NCBI GenBank assembly: GCA_950295325.1 | Contig: OX485804.1 | Coordinates: 29,824,001-29,888,000 of the forward strand | Origin: Polytrichum commune | Taxonomy: Eukaryota > Streptophyta > Polytrichopsida > Polytrichales > Polytrichaceae | DNA: 64,000 nt | Direction of reading: 5' to 3' | Shown here: in pieces, positions 10,407 through 22,578 of the stretch | Position numbering within the stretch: position 1 is the first letter of the stretch | Layout: every line of letters starts with the position of its first letter | Notes under the pieces: generated by a model | What the model was told of the DNA's origin: nothing | Seen by the model: only the letters and a program-made list of their open reading frames with translations | The model's database searches: none | Translations under genes and position numbers: made by a program

Positions 10407-11531
10407 ATGGATCGTGCGAGTGTCTTGGACGCCATCGATGGCGATGATGAGGACTGTGGGGATTATGAGAATTGCTACGACGATGATGACGACGATGTGG
10501 AGGAGGGGGAGCTTCGATCCACTTTTCGAGCCATGGACATTGGCGAGGAGACTGAAGAAGGTGAATGTCAAGCAGACGTTGCATATTCGAGACGGGAATT
10601 GCGTGTCGTGACTACGAATGGTTCTGCCAGCGACCTTTCTTCCGAGACTGTCGGAGGAGGAGCATCTGCAAACGAGTTGCAGAATGGAGCGGGTTTAGGG
10701 TTTGCAAATTCTCCACATGTCGGGAACAATGGTGTGGCTGTGGGGGCCACGAAACAGAGACGAAACCAGAAACGGAAACAGGCAAAACGATCAACGCAAA
10801 GGAAACCTTTCAGCATTGACAAGTTTGTGGTGGCAACGTGCAGACGGTTGCAAGAAACCAAGTTTCCTTTATTCCGAGAAGCCGTAGACAGGATCGGTGT
10901 GGAACGCATTCAAACACTTCTGCGTGAGGTGGAGGTGATTGAAAAATGCGGGGGCCAATTGACAGCCGATGGAGGTCGTCGCCGCACTCCAGGCGGTGTT
11001 TTATGGAACATCTTGAAAGAGCACGTGGGAGCTGACATGTACAAGGACATTATGAAAGAAGGCAACAGGAAATATCTGGAGCGGCAGAAGGAGAGGCAGA
11101 GAGAAAGAGGGAATGGGAAACGTCAAGGTGGAACACAAGCAAATGATCAGCAGCACAACATGAAACGAACGAAAATGGAGATGCGTATTGATACGCCCCG
11201 CCATGGGAGACCTCCTCGTCCTCAGCAAGAGTTTTTTTCTGACAGAGTAAGCATGGGGTTGCCAGTAGAAGCCGATGATTTGCGTGCACCGGTGCAGGTC
11301 CAGAACGCGTGGGTTCAAGGACTAAAAGCTCAACCTGATGATGAAATCACTTCAAATGAAGAGATGCTCACAAAACAACATACAATCATGGGGAGGAGAA
11401 TCCCGGCTGTCGCAGGCTCGAAATTGGACATTTCTGAGAGGATCAGGATGCCTGTCAGCTATGGTGACCTTGTTGAAGATAACGACGGTTCTGAGAGCCA
11501 TGCGAATGGTGACTCTGAGCAAGTTGGTTGA
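10407..11531 (+). CDS. PHAX: PHAX RNA-binding-domain protein (phosphorylated adaptor for RNA export family), intronless
   Basis: This is a single-exon ORF of 374 aa from ATG 10407 to TGA 11529-11531. The N-terminus is very acidic (an Asp run near residues 25-30). A basic stretch (KQRRNQKRKQAKRSTQRK, about 115-132) could be a nuclear localisation signal. The PHAX RNA-binding domain spans about 133-205: FVVATCRRLQETKFPLFREAVDRIG, a helix with LLREVEVIEKCGG, then DGGRRRTPGGVLWNILKEH, the family signature. A charged RQKERQRERG segment follows. In animals PHAX bridges capped U snRNA to the export receptor CRM1 in the nucleus; the plant role is inferred from the domain. The C-terminal part after about 260 is low in recognisable motifs. 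The lack of introns could be ancestral or reflect retroposition. Confidence 0.9.
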   Translation: MDRASVLDAIDGDDEDCGDYENCYDDDDDDVEEGELRSTFRAMDIGEETEEGECQADVAYSRRELRVVTTNGSASDLSSETVGGGASANELQNGAGLGFANSPHVGNNGVAVGATKQRRNQKRKQAKRSTQRKPFSIDKFVVATCRRLQETKFPLFREAVDRIGVERIQTLLREVEVIEKCGGQLTADGGRRRTPGGVLWNILKEHVGADMYKDIMKEGNRKYLERQKERQRERGNGKRQGGTQANDQQHNMKRTKMEMRIDTPRHGRPPRPQQEFFSDRVSMGLPVEADDLRAPVQVQNAWVQGLKAQPDDEITSNEEMLTKQHTIMGRRIPAVAGSKLDISERIRMPVSYGDLVEDNDGSESHANGDSEQVG

Positions 11532-14422
11532 GCCTTTCATGGATTGGACTGTTATGTTATCTTGGCAATCCTTTGAGTGAGGATTGTGGGATCTCCATAT
11601 GACAGGCCATGGGTGTACTTGGTCATACCAAAGACTTCAGTGACCCATCACCAAAATCGGATTGATTTTTTTGAGTTTTTCGTTATGTTCTCAACACTTA
11701 GTGACCAGAGCCAAACACTAAGTTCTGAGTTTGCAATTGGCTGCTCATTAAAGTCACACTCCTGCACGCCTTGTCAGCAGGTACACATCTGAAACTAATG
11801 CTTTGAATATTATCAGTTGCTGATACCCCCAAAGTGCTACAAGAAGCATCCTATCATGACTCGATATTGTTCTATACGTTGCTCTTTTGCCTCAGCTTGT
11901 TAGATATATGATGATGTTGGCTTGCCCACACGACAAGACTTCCAATGTTCACAACGCATCATCACTAAAATTGTCTTCTCTGCAGCATCACAAATGTCAG
12001 TAAGAGGAGCGAAGGTTTTAAGATACACTATTAAAGACTTGGGAGGGATACAGTGCTGGATACTTGCAGATGAAGTCTGAATAGGCAGTTTTTGGGAGAA
12101 GACCTGCACAGGATAGAAAAGGTGAAACTGCAAAGTCCATTACTCAATAAAGTTGGTCAAAGTTTGTTACCTCATGACACTGGAGCCAACCCCGCTCTCC
12201 AAGTTTTTGACATGCATTGAACTCATTTTGAGCAGGCCTACTCGATAGTATTCCATCTGAATTGTGTATGTCTATTTAACTCTGTATAGTGCATGACGTA
12301 TAGTTTGTGTTGGTTAGAGAGAATGATTCCAAACTGCTTCACACTTCAGATGATATTGTCATTCCTGTCAATGGGTCAACCTGTATTATGATTTGTACAA
12401 ATGACTTACGATTTTATCTTGGGTTTGTGTGTCCAGGGTCTGGTGATGTGTGTTATTGTGGGCAGCTCTCAACTCCTGTAGCTATTTCTCAAAATTGAGA
12501 TTGACACACCATATTGCCACGATGTGTTGATCAGCATATGATTCTCGCACAAAGACTACTCCATGATGATGGGGAAAGTTTGCTTGGTGAATTTGAGGCG
12601 TCCAAGTCCAATTCCAAATCTATCTTTCCAACCTATAATTTGGCATTGAATCGCCATGATTACAGTTTACACAAAGCACTTAAAATGTTTGCAGTTTCCT
12701 GTTTAGCAGTTATTGAGAAGCATAGTTCACAAGCCCTCAAACCCTTCAAGGGTATAATTGTTCAAAGTTGAAGGATTCTTACAATCCCAACATATGCCTC
12801 ATTGAGGTTGAGCTGATCCGAAGCTTTACAGTACATTGTAGAGCATAGTCTACCCACATCGCGTCACAATCTCAACTATCTGTAAATATGATCTCATATT
12901 CACCAAAAAAACACTTAATATGGTCATTTGGACCTTCCATAGATTTGTTTATTATTCTGCAACTTTTCTACTACCTAAGTAGCCACCTGCTGGCCATGTG
13001 CCTCCAAAGCTTCCTTGGTGATGTCCTAAGCCTGTACAAATTCTCTGAAAACTTGCATGACAGAATATTTAAGATGACAACCTATTCCAGTCATCTCAAC
13101 AAAGGGCTGGCCATCAAATCCTTGAAGATTCTGAATGCTTAAGCAAGCTTTAAAAGGACGCTATCGACATGAACTATCCCTCAACCATATATAACCAAAC
13201 TGTAAAGAAACCTTAAGAACTTATTTTTAAATTGGAGAAACCGAACAGAATAGTTCCAATCTCATCATAGACATATCTAAGTTATCTCACAATCAAATAA
13301 ACATCTTCATAAGCCTCATCTTTCCAATCTCGGTACTAGTCAGATGATTTTTATTCGACAAAACTACTTCAGGGCATCTTGCCAACATCAAAGTGTTGTC
13401 CGGCCAAGACGTTGCATGTTAGCAGCTAAACCAAAACCAAAAATAAAATGGCCTGCATTACCTCACTTGAAATATTATTGTTTACCAATATTTATTTTAG
13501 TCAAACTGTAAAAAAATCCTACATGCTCTCTGTCACACTCGCAACACCTCCCGCATATAAAGATATCCCTGCAGCTCTTCTACGATTTTCAAAAGATATG
13601 ATCAGAACCAAATCAAATATTCTGTACACCAATCCCCAAATTGCATGACACGTTTTCTTCAAACGAAACCACCATACCTTTCAACATCCAATCCTATAAT
13701 AAATATTCACATCTCGATTGCAAACTCCTAACTCCAAACCCTAACCCTTTGCATCTTTTGGAGAAAATCCAAGCAATAAACTAATTTTCTCCTAATGACT
13801 GCAATAGAATACTCAACCCCAAAACATTTTTGAAAAGACAATAACTATGTTCTGTAAACCTCCTTATAAAACCTCAAAATCCTTCAAATTAGTAAAATGA
13901 CAGAAACCACCCTGCCAACAGAGATTGGATCTCCACAATTGCACATTCCAATTACGGTCAACAATTTTGATACTCAAGATTGCAGGACTTCTCTGGAGGA
14001 AAAGGTTATATACAGCTAACTACATAGCTAAGAGGATCATATGATGCTAACATACGATGAAACTCATATCCTTTGCTAAAATGCTTTGTATGTCACTCAC
14101 AAGAGGCACACTCTGCAACCATTACTGGTGATATACACTGCATAACCTTGGTAATGAAATCCTCTCAAAATCATCTAGCCTGTTTCTGTTTCTTGCATAC
14201 TACATAGTAACAGCCCACATTGAACTGCTACAAGACTTTGTTTTCAGAAACCTCCTTAGGAACAGTGATAGATATTGCTGTACCTTGGAATACCCTCAAG
14301 CAAATGAGCTTCCTCCTCAAATCACATATTCCCAAAAGAATACACCAACATACTCACATCGCACTGACAGGCTTAACCAGCACGAGCCTTGCCGGACACC
14401 ACAATAAAATAAACATACGCTC
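11532..14422. other. Intergenic DNA between PHAX (+) and the WVD2-like gene (-), convergent
   Basis: The 3' regions of two convergent genes lie here. AATAAA on the plus strand occurs at 12146. On the minus strand AATAAA-type words occur near 13490. I found no further gene, RNA or clear repeat. Confidence 0.35.
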
Positions 14423-16579
14423 TCATGAAGCAACTGCTACATCTCCTATAGTTGCTACCAGCTCCTGATTACTTGGCTTAGCAACCACAACTTTTGCATT
14501 GCCACTATCCGCACCTTGAGGCTTCTTAACAGGTGTTGTGCCCTTTGGACGCCATTGCATAGACTTCCTCACCTCCTCTTTTGGGTCTGCACCCCCAACA
14601 CGTCCAGAAACTTTACTGCTTCTGGATTTCAATACATCCCCACCCTTCTGATCACCTAATGCTCCGCCCCCTTGCACAGACCTTCCTGAATTTGTGCTTC
14701 GTCCTCTGCTCGACTCCTTAGTGCCTGCCACACTTTCCACCTTCTGCTCCTCTCTTTCATTCTGCTCTGCCACTGCATCTCCCACTGCACCATCCTCTCC
14801 GCTGGGAGAGGCCAACGCACGAACCACTTTAGCATTTCCTGTGCTTCTGCTCCTCTCCCCACCATTTGCCTTTGTAACCATGCCCGGCTTCTCCGCTGTC
14901 ACCTTCTTGCTCGCCACCTTCTTCAATGTGCTCTTCTTCTCCTCCGTTGGATCTCCCGCTTTCTGGTGCACTCCTAATCCGCTGCCCCGAAGTTCGTTCC
15001 TGATTCTCGCCACTGGAGATTTTGACCCGTCCTGTTCTGTTCCCGCCAGGCTACTCCTCCTTGAAGTTGTCAACTTGGGTGACTTCGGCCGGGTTGGAGG
15101 AATCTTCTTCACTTCCATTTTCGGAGGTCCTCCTTCCTGGTAGAAACTTGGCATCGGGGTGGCCTTGAATGTCAAACTCTTCCGCAGCTGCTTCATCTCG
15201 TTCTCCAACTCTTCCTGGCTCTTTGCCTGGATCTGATTCTTCTCTTCCTCCTTTGCCTTCAACTTCTCCTCCAACTTCGAATAGAATTCACGTCGCTTTT
15301 CTGCCCTCTCGTCGCACTTGAAACTGAATCCCGAAGGATTCCCTCCCATGCTCACCTTCAGCTTCAGGTCCGCGATTTCCTCCTCCAACTTTGCCTGTCC
15401 TTCCTTCTCCATCATCTCCAATGTGTCCTGATCTTCTTTTGACATCTCTGTAGGAGCTGCTCTGATTCCCCCCACGCCACCTGTTCCCTTTGTGCTCTTG
15501 CTGGGAAAACTCTTCCTCACTGCCGCGTTCCGTAATGCACTTACCCCGTTGCGCACAACCTTAGACCCTTCTCCCTCTGCAGGACGACCTCCCAATGACG
15601 CCCTCTTCTCCGTTGCCAATGCAAACGGTTGTGGCACTGTCAGCTTCGCACGTGAACCTGCTGTGGATGCTCGCCCATGTGCAATTCCTCCTGCTTGTGA
15701 GTTGCTGTCTGACGCCTCCGCCTCCTCTCCTGGAGACCGTTTTCCTCTTCCTCCTTCCGGATCACCCTTCACATGTCCTCTGCTCACAGAACCAGGAGCA
15801 CTTGATGGCTTTGCCACTCGTCCCTGAGAAACGCCTGGATGGCCCTTCTTTGTTGGAGTTGATAAAACTTTCCCAGGCTTGCTCGACTTCGGACCTGTCT
15901 GTTCCTCCATTGCTTGCTGACCCAAAGCTTCTTGGTGCTCTGCGCCTTCTGCCTTCCCAGCGCACTCTTCACTTTCTGTCTGCTCCCTAGTCTCCTTGTG
16001 CCCTCCATTCGACAGCTTGTTTCCTGCCCCTTCCCTATATCCATCAACTGATTCTTCTCCCTGTGAATCCTTGCTCGTCACCCCAATCTCCCCTTCCTCA
16101 CCATCTGTCACTTTCTGAGCTTCCAACTCCTCTGCAAGCTGGATCAAATTCTCTAGCTCGCCTGCTCTTCGCTGTTCTGATCCCTCTTTCTCATCCTCCA
16201 TGTCATCCTCCAAATGTTCCTCTGGATGACTCTCTCCATCACCATTCTCTTGCTCCCCGTGTTCCTCCTCATGATATTCCTCATGATCATCTTCGGGGTC
16301 ACCCAGATGATCCTCTTCATAATCTTCATCGTAATGTTCCTCCGGGAAGGCCAGCTGCTCCCCTGACTCATCTCCTTGACCCTCGCTAACATGGGCACGA
16401 ATTCGCACATTTGATAGCCTCTCTGACTCTTCTACACTGGGCTCCTCCATAGGATTGTCTTCGTGATCTGCTCCACCCTCCTCACCATAATAATGCTCTT
16501 CATTGTCATCAGCTGCCACTCGCAACTGGGGCATCGCATTATTATCCTCCATGGTGTGGCTTTCCTCGCTGTCACCCAT
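14423..16579 (-). CDS. WDL: WVD2-LIKE / TPX2 C-terminal-domain microtubule-associated protein, CDS without introns
   Basis: This is a 718-aa ORF from ATG 16579-16577 to TGA 14425-14423. The N-terminal ~150 residues are extremely acidic (Glu/Asp/His runs). A Ser/Pro/Lys-rich middle follows, with [12 protein letters not shown] at about 310-325. The TPX2 family block at about 415-500 contains [20 protein letters not shown], a coiled-coil Glu/Lys helix, [19 protein letters not shown] and [13 protein letters not shown], the WAVE-DAMPENED2/WDL hallmark. A basic low-complexity tail follows. Family members bind and bundle cortical microtubules and influence cell shape and organ twisting. In the seed plant WDL genes I know, the TPX2 block is split by introns; here the whole CDS is one exon. 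Confidence 0.93.
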   Translation of the reverse strand: MGDSEESHTMEDNNAMPQLRVAADDNEEHYYGEEGGADHEDNPMEEPSVEESERLSNVRIRAHVSEGQGDESGEQLAFPEEHYDEDYEEDHLGDPEDDHEEYHEEEHGEQENGDGESHPEEHLEDDMEDEKEGSEQRRAGELENLIQLAEELEAQKVTDGEEGEIGVTSKDSQGEESVDGYREGAGNKLSNGGHKETREQTESEECAGKAEGAEHQEALGQQAMEEQTGPKSSKPGKVLSTPTKKGHPGVSQGRVAKPSSAPGSVSRGHVKGDPEGGRGKRSPGEEAEASDSNSQAGGIAHGRASTAGSRAKLTVPQPFALATEKRASLGGRPAEGEGSKVVRNGVSALRNAAVRKSFPSKSTKGTGGVGGIRAAPTEMSKEDQDTLEMMEKEGQAKLEEEIADLKLKVSMGGNPSGFSFKCDERAEKRREFYSKLEEKLKAKEEEKNQIQAKSQEELENEMKQLRKSLTFKATPMPSFYQEGGPPKMEVKKIPPTRPKSPKLTTSRRSSLAGTEQDGSKSPVARIRNELRGSGLGVHQKAGDPTEEKKSTLKKVASKKVTAEKPGMVTKANGGERSRSTGNAKVVRALASPSGEDGAVGDAVAEQNEREEQKVESVAGTKESSRGRSTNSGRSVQGGGALGDQKGGDVLKSRSSKVSGRVGGADPKEEVRKSMQWRPKGTTPVKKPQGADSGNAKVVVAKPSNQELVATIGDVAVAS

Positions 16580-16580
16580 C

Positions 16581-17435
16581 CTGTAAGCGCTCTACATACC
16601 AACTGTTTGTCAGAAATGAATTTTATATAGACATTCACTCAGAGACAATCATCAGCAACAAGAACATTAACAAGTTCTTCCCCTCTCTTTCACACACGCT
16701 GAGAAACTGACCCAGAACAATAATTCTGCTCACAACTTCCTGCCTTGCAACTCTCCCATATGTGTACAATGCAGTAGGACACAATAACATTCTACAGCTG
16801 TGGGAGTGCTGCAGTTCACAAACATTCTAGGCTTTCAGCTACTCATTCTGCAAATGATTGAAACAAGCTCATACATTTCGTTCCGGAATTCTCGGCCTGA
16901 AACGCAAGACCTAATTCTACGAATATATGCTATATGGCTATACACCCGACTTTCTTAACATCGTTAGCTTGTGTATAAACTCCACGTCTCCGGTGCAAAA
17001 CTAGGATCCAGTCTGTCCTCTCACCAGGTTTGATGGTCCAACTTAGTCTCACAGAGCGTCGTCTGTAGAGTTCCGGAAATCTCACCAATCAGTAGCTGTC
17101 CGAACGGATCTCTAATGTACACCTCCAATCCAATACCTATTTAACGAATGGCTCTTCCTCCAAATCAGAAGGGTCTCCACCCAATACCTGAACAAGACGT
17201 GCGTGTACACTAACGACCTAACCTTTCCAAAATCATCAACAGCCGTTTTTACGCAATTCCCTCCATTACACGTTATAAGCACCACACTCTGCACCTGTCT
17301 ACTTGATCCCTTAGTCCAGAAAGTCCGGGAACAATCTGTGCCCGATAACAAGGTCAATCTCTGATTTGCTCTACTCTACTCTACACCGATGATGATGCAT
17401 TAAGACATAATATGCGCCCCCAGGAGTTCACTTAC
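16581..17435 (-). other. Probable 5'UTR intron of the WVD2-like gene
   Basis: On the minus strand a consensus donor GTAAGT begins at 17435. An acceptor ...TTACAG ends at 16581, one base before the ATG (G at 16580, ATG from 16579). The predicted intron is 855 bp. The leader exon would then lie above 17435 in the GC-rich sequence up to about 18.2 kb. Splicing is inferred from motifs only. Confidence 0.55.
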
Positions 17436-18225
17436 ATTTCCAAAAGATCGCAGCTACAGGTCGCCAAGCAGCTCGTCGAGCTAGTCTTCACACAACATCG
17501 ATCACCGATTCGGCCTCTGCCAAATCGCAATGTCCCACACGACACGACTCGTCGGTTTCGTCTCCTGTGCACCTCAACCTCTATGTAGATACTCTTGCGT
17601 TCCGTTGGGCACTGTTGACTACAACCTTCACAGTCACACGCGTGCCCCCACAATCTGCCACCCGCCTCTCTTCTGTTCTCCGATAGATAGATACCCCCCA
17701 GCTGATGCTACGCCTTCACAACTTGCAACGGAAATAAACTGATCCACGCTCCACGCTAATCGTACAGCATTTCGATCTCGGCGGCAAGCTCCGCCGAATC
17801 TAAGCCTCGACCTCTGCACGCGCACCTTGGCACTCAAATGCAGATATCTCGCGCTACGAGGCACCGCAGACGTCGAGGTTTGTTGCACGGATCGCAAAGC
17901 GCAAGCAAGCAGCGATCGGCGGGGGTGCCACAGGCATCCAGGGGGCGATGGTAGGGCAACAGGCGGCGTTCTTGACGAGAAGGGGGTCGGCCTCTCTGGA
18001 CTCAGGGCAACGAAGCCATATCCAGCGAGCTCTTCCGTATCGGCGGAGAAGACGACCCCATGCCCGCGCGTTTCGTTCCCCTCCGCGCTCCCCTCGTCGT
18101 CCCCCGCGTGGGAACTCGTTCCCGGATGAGATCGAGTCAGAGCTGTCCATGTGTAAAGGAGTGCGGCCCCCCTTGGGAACAAGTCTTCAGCTCCCTGCTG
18201 TTCCATATTTGAATCCCTCCTTATC
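17436..18225 (-). promoter_or_regulatory. GC-rich leader/promoter region of the WVD2-like gene
   Basis: This is a CpG-rich island-like stretch upstream of the minus-strand gene. Long open frames on both strands (for example minus 17634-18206, 190 codons) are best explained by high GC content. They show no recognisable domain, and I do not call them genes. Confidence 0.45.
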
Positions 18226-18415
18226 GTCCCACACGAGCCCGGTTCCGCTGTCTGCTATTGTAACGTGCCTTTTAGTCGGATGACGAGGCTATGTATATCC
18301 CCACCGAGACAACTCAATAAGGCTTCATATCACCCCTTGTCATAACATTGCTCAAAAGGCTTGCGGATGCTATTTAGGGGCGGGAATCCACAATGGATTG
18401 TGCCCCAATGACGGG

Positions 18416-18807
18416 CAGTCTTCAATATCGAAGTCTTCAATGCCCTTCAAACGTGATTTGGCCCTTCAAAATATACCTATCTCAAGACAACCCTTCGAAA
18501 CACAACCCTGGATTGAAAATGAGGATGGCACTCAAAGTCCTCAATATAATATGCCCGCCACAAGAATCAACAAGCGTAGGGCACTGTCGTTACAAGAAGT
18601 AGGGTTAGATAGTCGATTCTTAATTCTTCACATTGTACGGAAAACATGTACCTTGTAACTCATGCACAAGTTTGTTATGAGTTTTATATTTCATTTCTAT
18701 ATTCTTGGGTTGGCGTCTTGGATTTGAACCAGCCCTTCAGCTGAAAGGCTGAAATTTGAGAGCCCTTCAAAATGAGATTCATGCGAGGGCTTCAATCTTG
18801 AACACTC
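18416..18807 (-). mobile_element. hAT-like MITE, copy 1 (392 bp)
   Basis: It shares end-to-end similarity with the four other copies below and is inverted relative to copies 3-5. The terminal inverted repeats are CAGTCTTCAA... and ...TTGAACACTC, variants of the family CAGTGTTCAAG. It is flanked by an imperfect 8-bp direct repeat, ATGACGGG (18408-18415) and ATGAGGGG (18808-18815), 7 of 8 matching. CAGTG-type ends with 8-bp duplications are the hAT superfamily pattern. It has no coding capacity. Confidence 0.8.
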
Positions 18808-19609
18808 ATGAGGGGTCTCGAAGTTTTTTCAGTGCTTCTCATGTTCAATCTTACCGTAGCGGAGTTCAACAATGTTTTGTGGGCATGTGACCTAAGTTTT
18901 GTCAAATGTATCCAGGTTTCACGTGTTATTCAAGCCTACTTGTTGTCTACCCTCATGGATTGTAACATGCCTCATGACCCATTGCATATGAGCATCTTTC
19001 CAACGACTATTGGATCCTATTATGCCAAATTTAATCAATTCAACATGGTCCTCCTTTTTAAGAGAGGGTCAATCATTCAATGTCTTGTTATGGTTATGGT
19101 TATGGTTATAGAGTCTGATATAAACAAACAAATCCTTTGTAGGTTGATGGCTCATGCATTGCCATGTAATCTCACTCGAATAATTCAAAGTAGTTGATGT
19201 AACCTTTGGCATCATATCTTCTTCTTCTTGATAAAATAAGTGTTATAAGGTGTTCCCAAGGGTTCCACCTTCAACTTAAATAGTTTCCCACATATTCATA
19301 TATGTACATCATGGTGTTGAGTTTATTTGGCTCATTATTTTCCTACATGAGCAACAGTTCCGCCTTCAACCATTGTAAAGTCCTTCCGGTCGGATGAGAA
19401 GGATACCTATCTCAATGAAAATGGTTCAAAGTTCGTGACATCCATGCTATGATGCTCTAGTAAAAATCAATCTCTTCTATGTTGAGGGGTGATTCTCATC
19501 CTAATTTGATCTCACTTGAGATGTTTAGGGTGTTCATGTTGCCTTCATAGTGAACTCAAAAATAAAATTTGAAACTATAACACATTTCCAATGTTTTTAC
19601 TATCACATA

Positions 19610-19677
19610 CATGGTCTATGTTGACCAATGTTTGTGGCAATCATGGTTGCCACAAACATTAGCCAACATAGACCATG
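19610..19677. repeat. 31-bp near-perfect hairpin
   Basis: The left arm (19610-19640) and right arm (19647-19677) are reverse complements at 29 of 31 positions with a 6-nt loop. It lies inside one ~360-bp repeat unit; the other units lack the second arm. It could fold as a small-RNA precursor or be a short inverted duplication. Confidence 0.6.
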
Positions 19678-20330
19678 TGTATCATGTTGGTGTAATTTTA
19701 TTTTTTAATATTTCCAAACGAGCAACGATTATATATTTTTCTATTGTAACATACCTCTAGTCAATTGATGAGGATATTGTATGTATCGCAACATATGCAG
19801 TTTAATGATTCATGGCACCCATGTTAGAGGGCTTGGTAGACACTAATTCATATAGGTTGATGGTTGGTTCATCCCACTTCAATCTCCACGTAATAATCCA
19901 CGGTCTTTGATGCTACTTTGTGGGGCATATTTATATTACAAATATAATTTTGCACTATAAGGCATTCCCAACAATCTCAACCTCAATTTGCATGGGACTT
20001 ACACAAATCCCACAAGTTCATGTATGTATGCCATGTTGTTCAAATTTTAAGCTTCTCTATCACCCACACGAGCAACAATTCCGCTTTTTGCTAATGTAGA
20101 ATACATGTGTCCCAAATGTACTCCAATGTATACAGTTTAGGATTCAAGACAACCATACTCGGGGGTCCAATAAAAGTCAACAAGTTTACCCCTTATGCGG
20201 TTCATGGTTGGTTTTATTTTGTTGCACATTTACACGATAACTTGCTTTTATCACACTTCAAACAATCTGACCAATTTTTGTTCTTTGAATTCAACAACTT
20301 ATAAATGATAATGTAGGTTTTTAAAACTAG

Positions 20331-21854
20331 ACGACATCACAAACGAGGGCAATGCATACTACGCTAGTAAAATGCACACATACCAAAGTCAACACCGTTG
20401 GAATACACCACTAAGAAATCCCCGCTCTCTTTTAAAATAGAGTAGAGACCCTTGACATCTTGCTTTTACAAAAATCTTGGACCATGCCTACCTCTTGGGC
20501 CCAAAACCCTTGATTTCCATAAAGCCCCCCCCCCCGCGCGTGGGGCCTTACTCTATACGTAGATGTCCTTCAAATCATTGTATGGTGCCGTATATACTTT
20601 GAGATACGACTTTACTACAGACTACCGTGCTCTTATACCGTGCTCTTAAATTACAATTGTCGGAATGTATAATTCTACGGTGCTCTTATATGAGGTAAGA
20701 GAACCATGTGCATTGCATGTTGAGATGGCATAAAAATAATGGGTTTGATGAGGGGATGGGTTCGAGTCCATAACATTATTCAATTGACTTTTACGTTGGG
20801 TGGGACACTAAATAAGTCAAATTCTATTTGGTATTATATCATGTATAGTCTCACAGTAGAGCACCGCACCGACATATTTAGGGTGAAAAAAATTGGAGCG
20901 AAGCAATGTATTGACACTATTAGAATGGAACAACTCACGACAATTGAATAATGTTATGTTAGAGGTGAATGGGAAAGTAACTAAAACTTTACTACCCGTC
21001 ATCTAGGATTGAAGAAACATTACGTGCCTTACAAATTCCTCGTTGCAAACAACTTGGCTTGAAGCAAAAGGATAAGTGGACACATGCCGGTCGCTTCCAA
21101 AGTCCATTTTAGTGGGAATTTTTTTTATTTATTAAATTTATTCGCAAAGTAACACATGTGAAACCACGAGTTTATGAGAATCAATAGAAACTCACCCAAG
21201 CTTTCTTCAAGCTCAAACTACCATACATAACAGTGTTGTTGGGCAATTGAAAATCGGCTTTCTAGCTCATCCTATTAAGATGGGTGGGCCAACCTTAGCC
21301 TTGCATACACCGATCCACGATTTAGAACAACATGTCCCACACGCATACCCTATTTTAAATCCTAAAACTCTCTCCAAACTTGAGAAATCGAAGAAAAAAG
21401 ATCCCACAAATTTCACACGATTTTCACCAAAGACTCCCATACACGACGAGCTAACGAGCTCCGAATAGAAACGTTTCTCAAAGAAGGATCGAACCCACCG
21501 TTTCATCCTCTTTGAGAGACTTTCCGGATACCCGAACACTCTATCGTAGTGGAAGCGATCCTCGTCAAGAGCTCATGCGTCCGTAAACCCTAAATTGGAA
21601 CACCACTACCACCTTCAAATAAGAGAGTACCACATACACTTGCTAAATTTGGCAATATGCAGCATCGTACGTCTAGTTCGCTCGGCTGTCCATGGGACCA
21701 AAACGTCGTGATCCGAGTTGACATTCTAAATCATGTGCTAACGTGCCCCCACCTCCATTATAATTGTTGTGAACTCCAAAAGTGCAGGATATTCGATCTT
21801 TATGCAGGCGAAGAAGGAACTGTGCAAGGGAGAATGAGGAGGGTTCACATTCTC

Positions 21855-21903
<49 letters not shown>

Positions 21904-22117
21904 TGGGAAAGGAGAAGCCGTACTTATATAACTTACGACCTTGTAACCGTGACCCCACCCCGGACCCAAATCTCAACAATGACGTGCTCTGCTCTGGCAT
22001 TCATTGCACAGGAGTTTGCCTTTTCAGCTCATTTCCATAGGAAGAAGACCGCATTTATTGTTTGGGCTGACACCATCATGATGAGTTCCCGAGAAGGTGC
22101 CCCCCCCCCCTCCCCTC
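20331..22117. other. Intergenic DNA with homopolymer and (CT)n tracts
   Basis: There is a C run near 20523-20535, a perfect (CT)n microsatellite of about 40 bp at 21861-21900, and a C run near 22100-22110. Several frames of 60-130 codons occur (for example plus 21657-22040), but they run through the microsatellite and carry no recognisable domain. No gene is called. Confidence 0.4.
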
Positions 22118-22509
22118 CTCCTTCAAGCTTAAAGTATTCAATGCCCCTTCAAATGCGATTTGGCCCTTCAAAATATACCTCTATCAAAACAACCCTTCAA
22201 AACGCAACTCGAAATTGAAAATGAAGACGTCACTTGACGTCCTCGGTATACTCTGCTTGTTACGAGAACCAACAAGTGCAGGGCATTGTCACTACAAGAA
22301 GTGGAGTTAGATGGTTGATTCTTGATTATGCACATTGTACTGGAAATGTGTACCGTATGATTGGTGCACAGGTTTGATAGGTGTTTTGTGTTTCATTTCT
22401 ATGTTCTTGGATTGACGTCTTGGATTTGAACCGTACCTTCAACTGGAGGGTTGGAATTTGAGAGCCCTTTGGAATGAAACTCATACGAGGGCTTCAATCT
22501 TGAACACTG
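22118..22509 (-). mobile_element. hAT-like MITE, copy 2 (about 392 bp)
   Basis: It has the same orientation as copy 1. The right terminus ...CTTGAACACTG (ending 22509) is intact. The left terminus is degraded next to a C/T-rich run, so the start is approximate and no target duplication can be seen. The internal sequence matches the family throughout. Confidence 0.75.
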
Positions 22510-22578
22510 GGTGTTATTCGGTCGCTTCGTTTTTGCACATTCTCCGACTTCCACCGATCGGGTTTGAACCTCCAACTA

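Larger units (their letters stand above)
18226..20330. repeat. Diverged ~360-bp tandem repeat (satellite-like), interrupted by a MITE
   Basis: A block beginning 'acgAGCAAC..TTCCGC' and continuing 'ctattgtaaca..cct..agtcggatgaggatac' recurs at 18236, 19350, 19721 and 20071. A second anchor, 'actataaggcattccca', occurs at 19243, 19574 and 19954, and a third, 'gtttaggattcaagacaacca', near 19425, 19800 and 20145. The spacing is 330-380 bp. The gap from 18236 to 19350 is 1114 bp. Subtracting the 392-bp MITE and its 8-bp duplication leaves 714 bp, which is two periods. The units are heavily diverged. Confidence 0.6.

Noticed and set aside
14656-16410. Several frames of 67-149 codons on both strands inside the WVD2-like gene
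   Set aside because: They are shadows of the 718-codon gene. They have biased composition and no conserved motif.
17634-18206. 190-codon minus-strand frame upstream of the WVD2-like gene
   Set aside because: It lies in GC-rich leader or promoter sequence, has no domain, and overlapping frames are equally open.
21657-22040. 127-codon frame
   Set aside because: It runs through a (CT)n microsatellite, giving a Ser-Leu repeat, and has no homology I can name.
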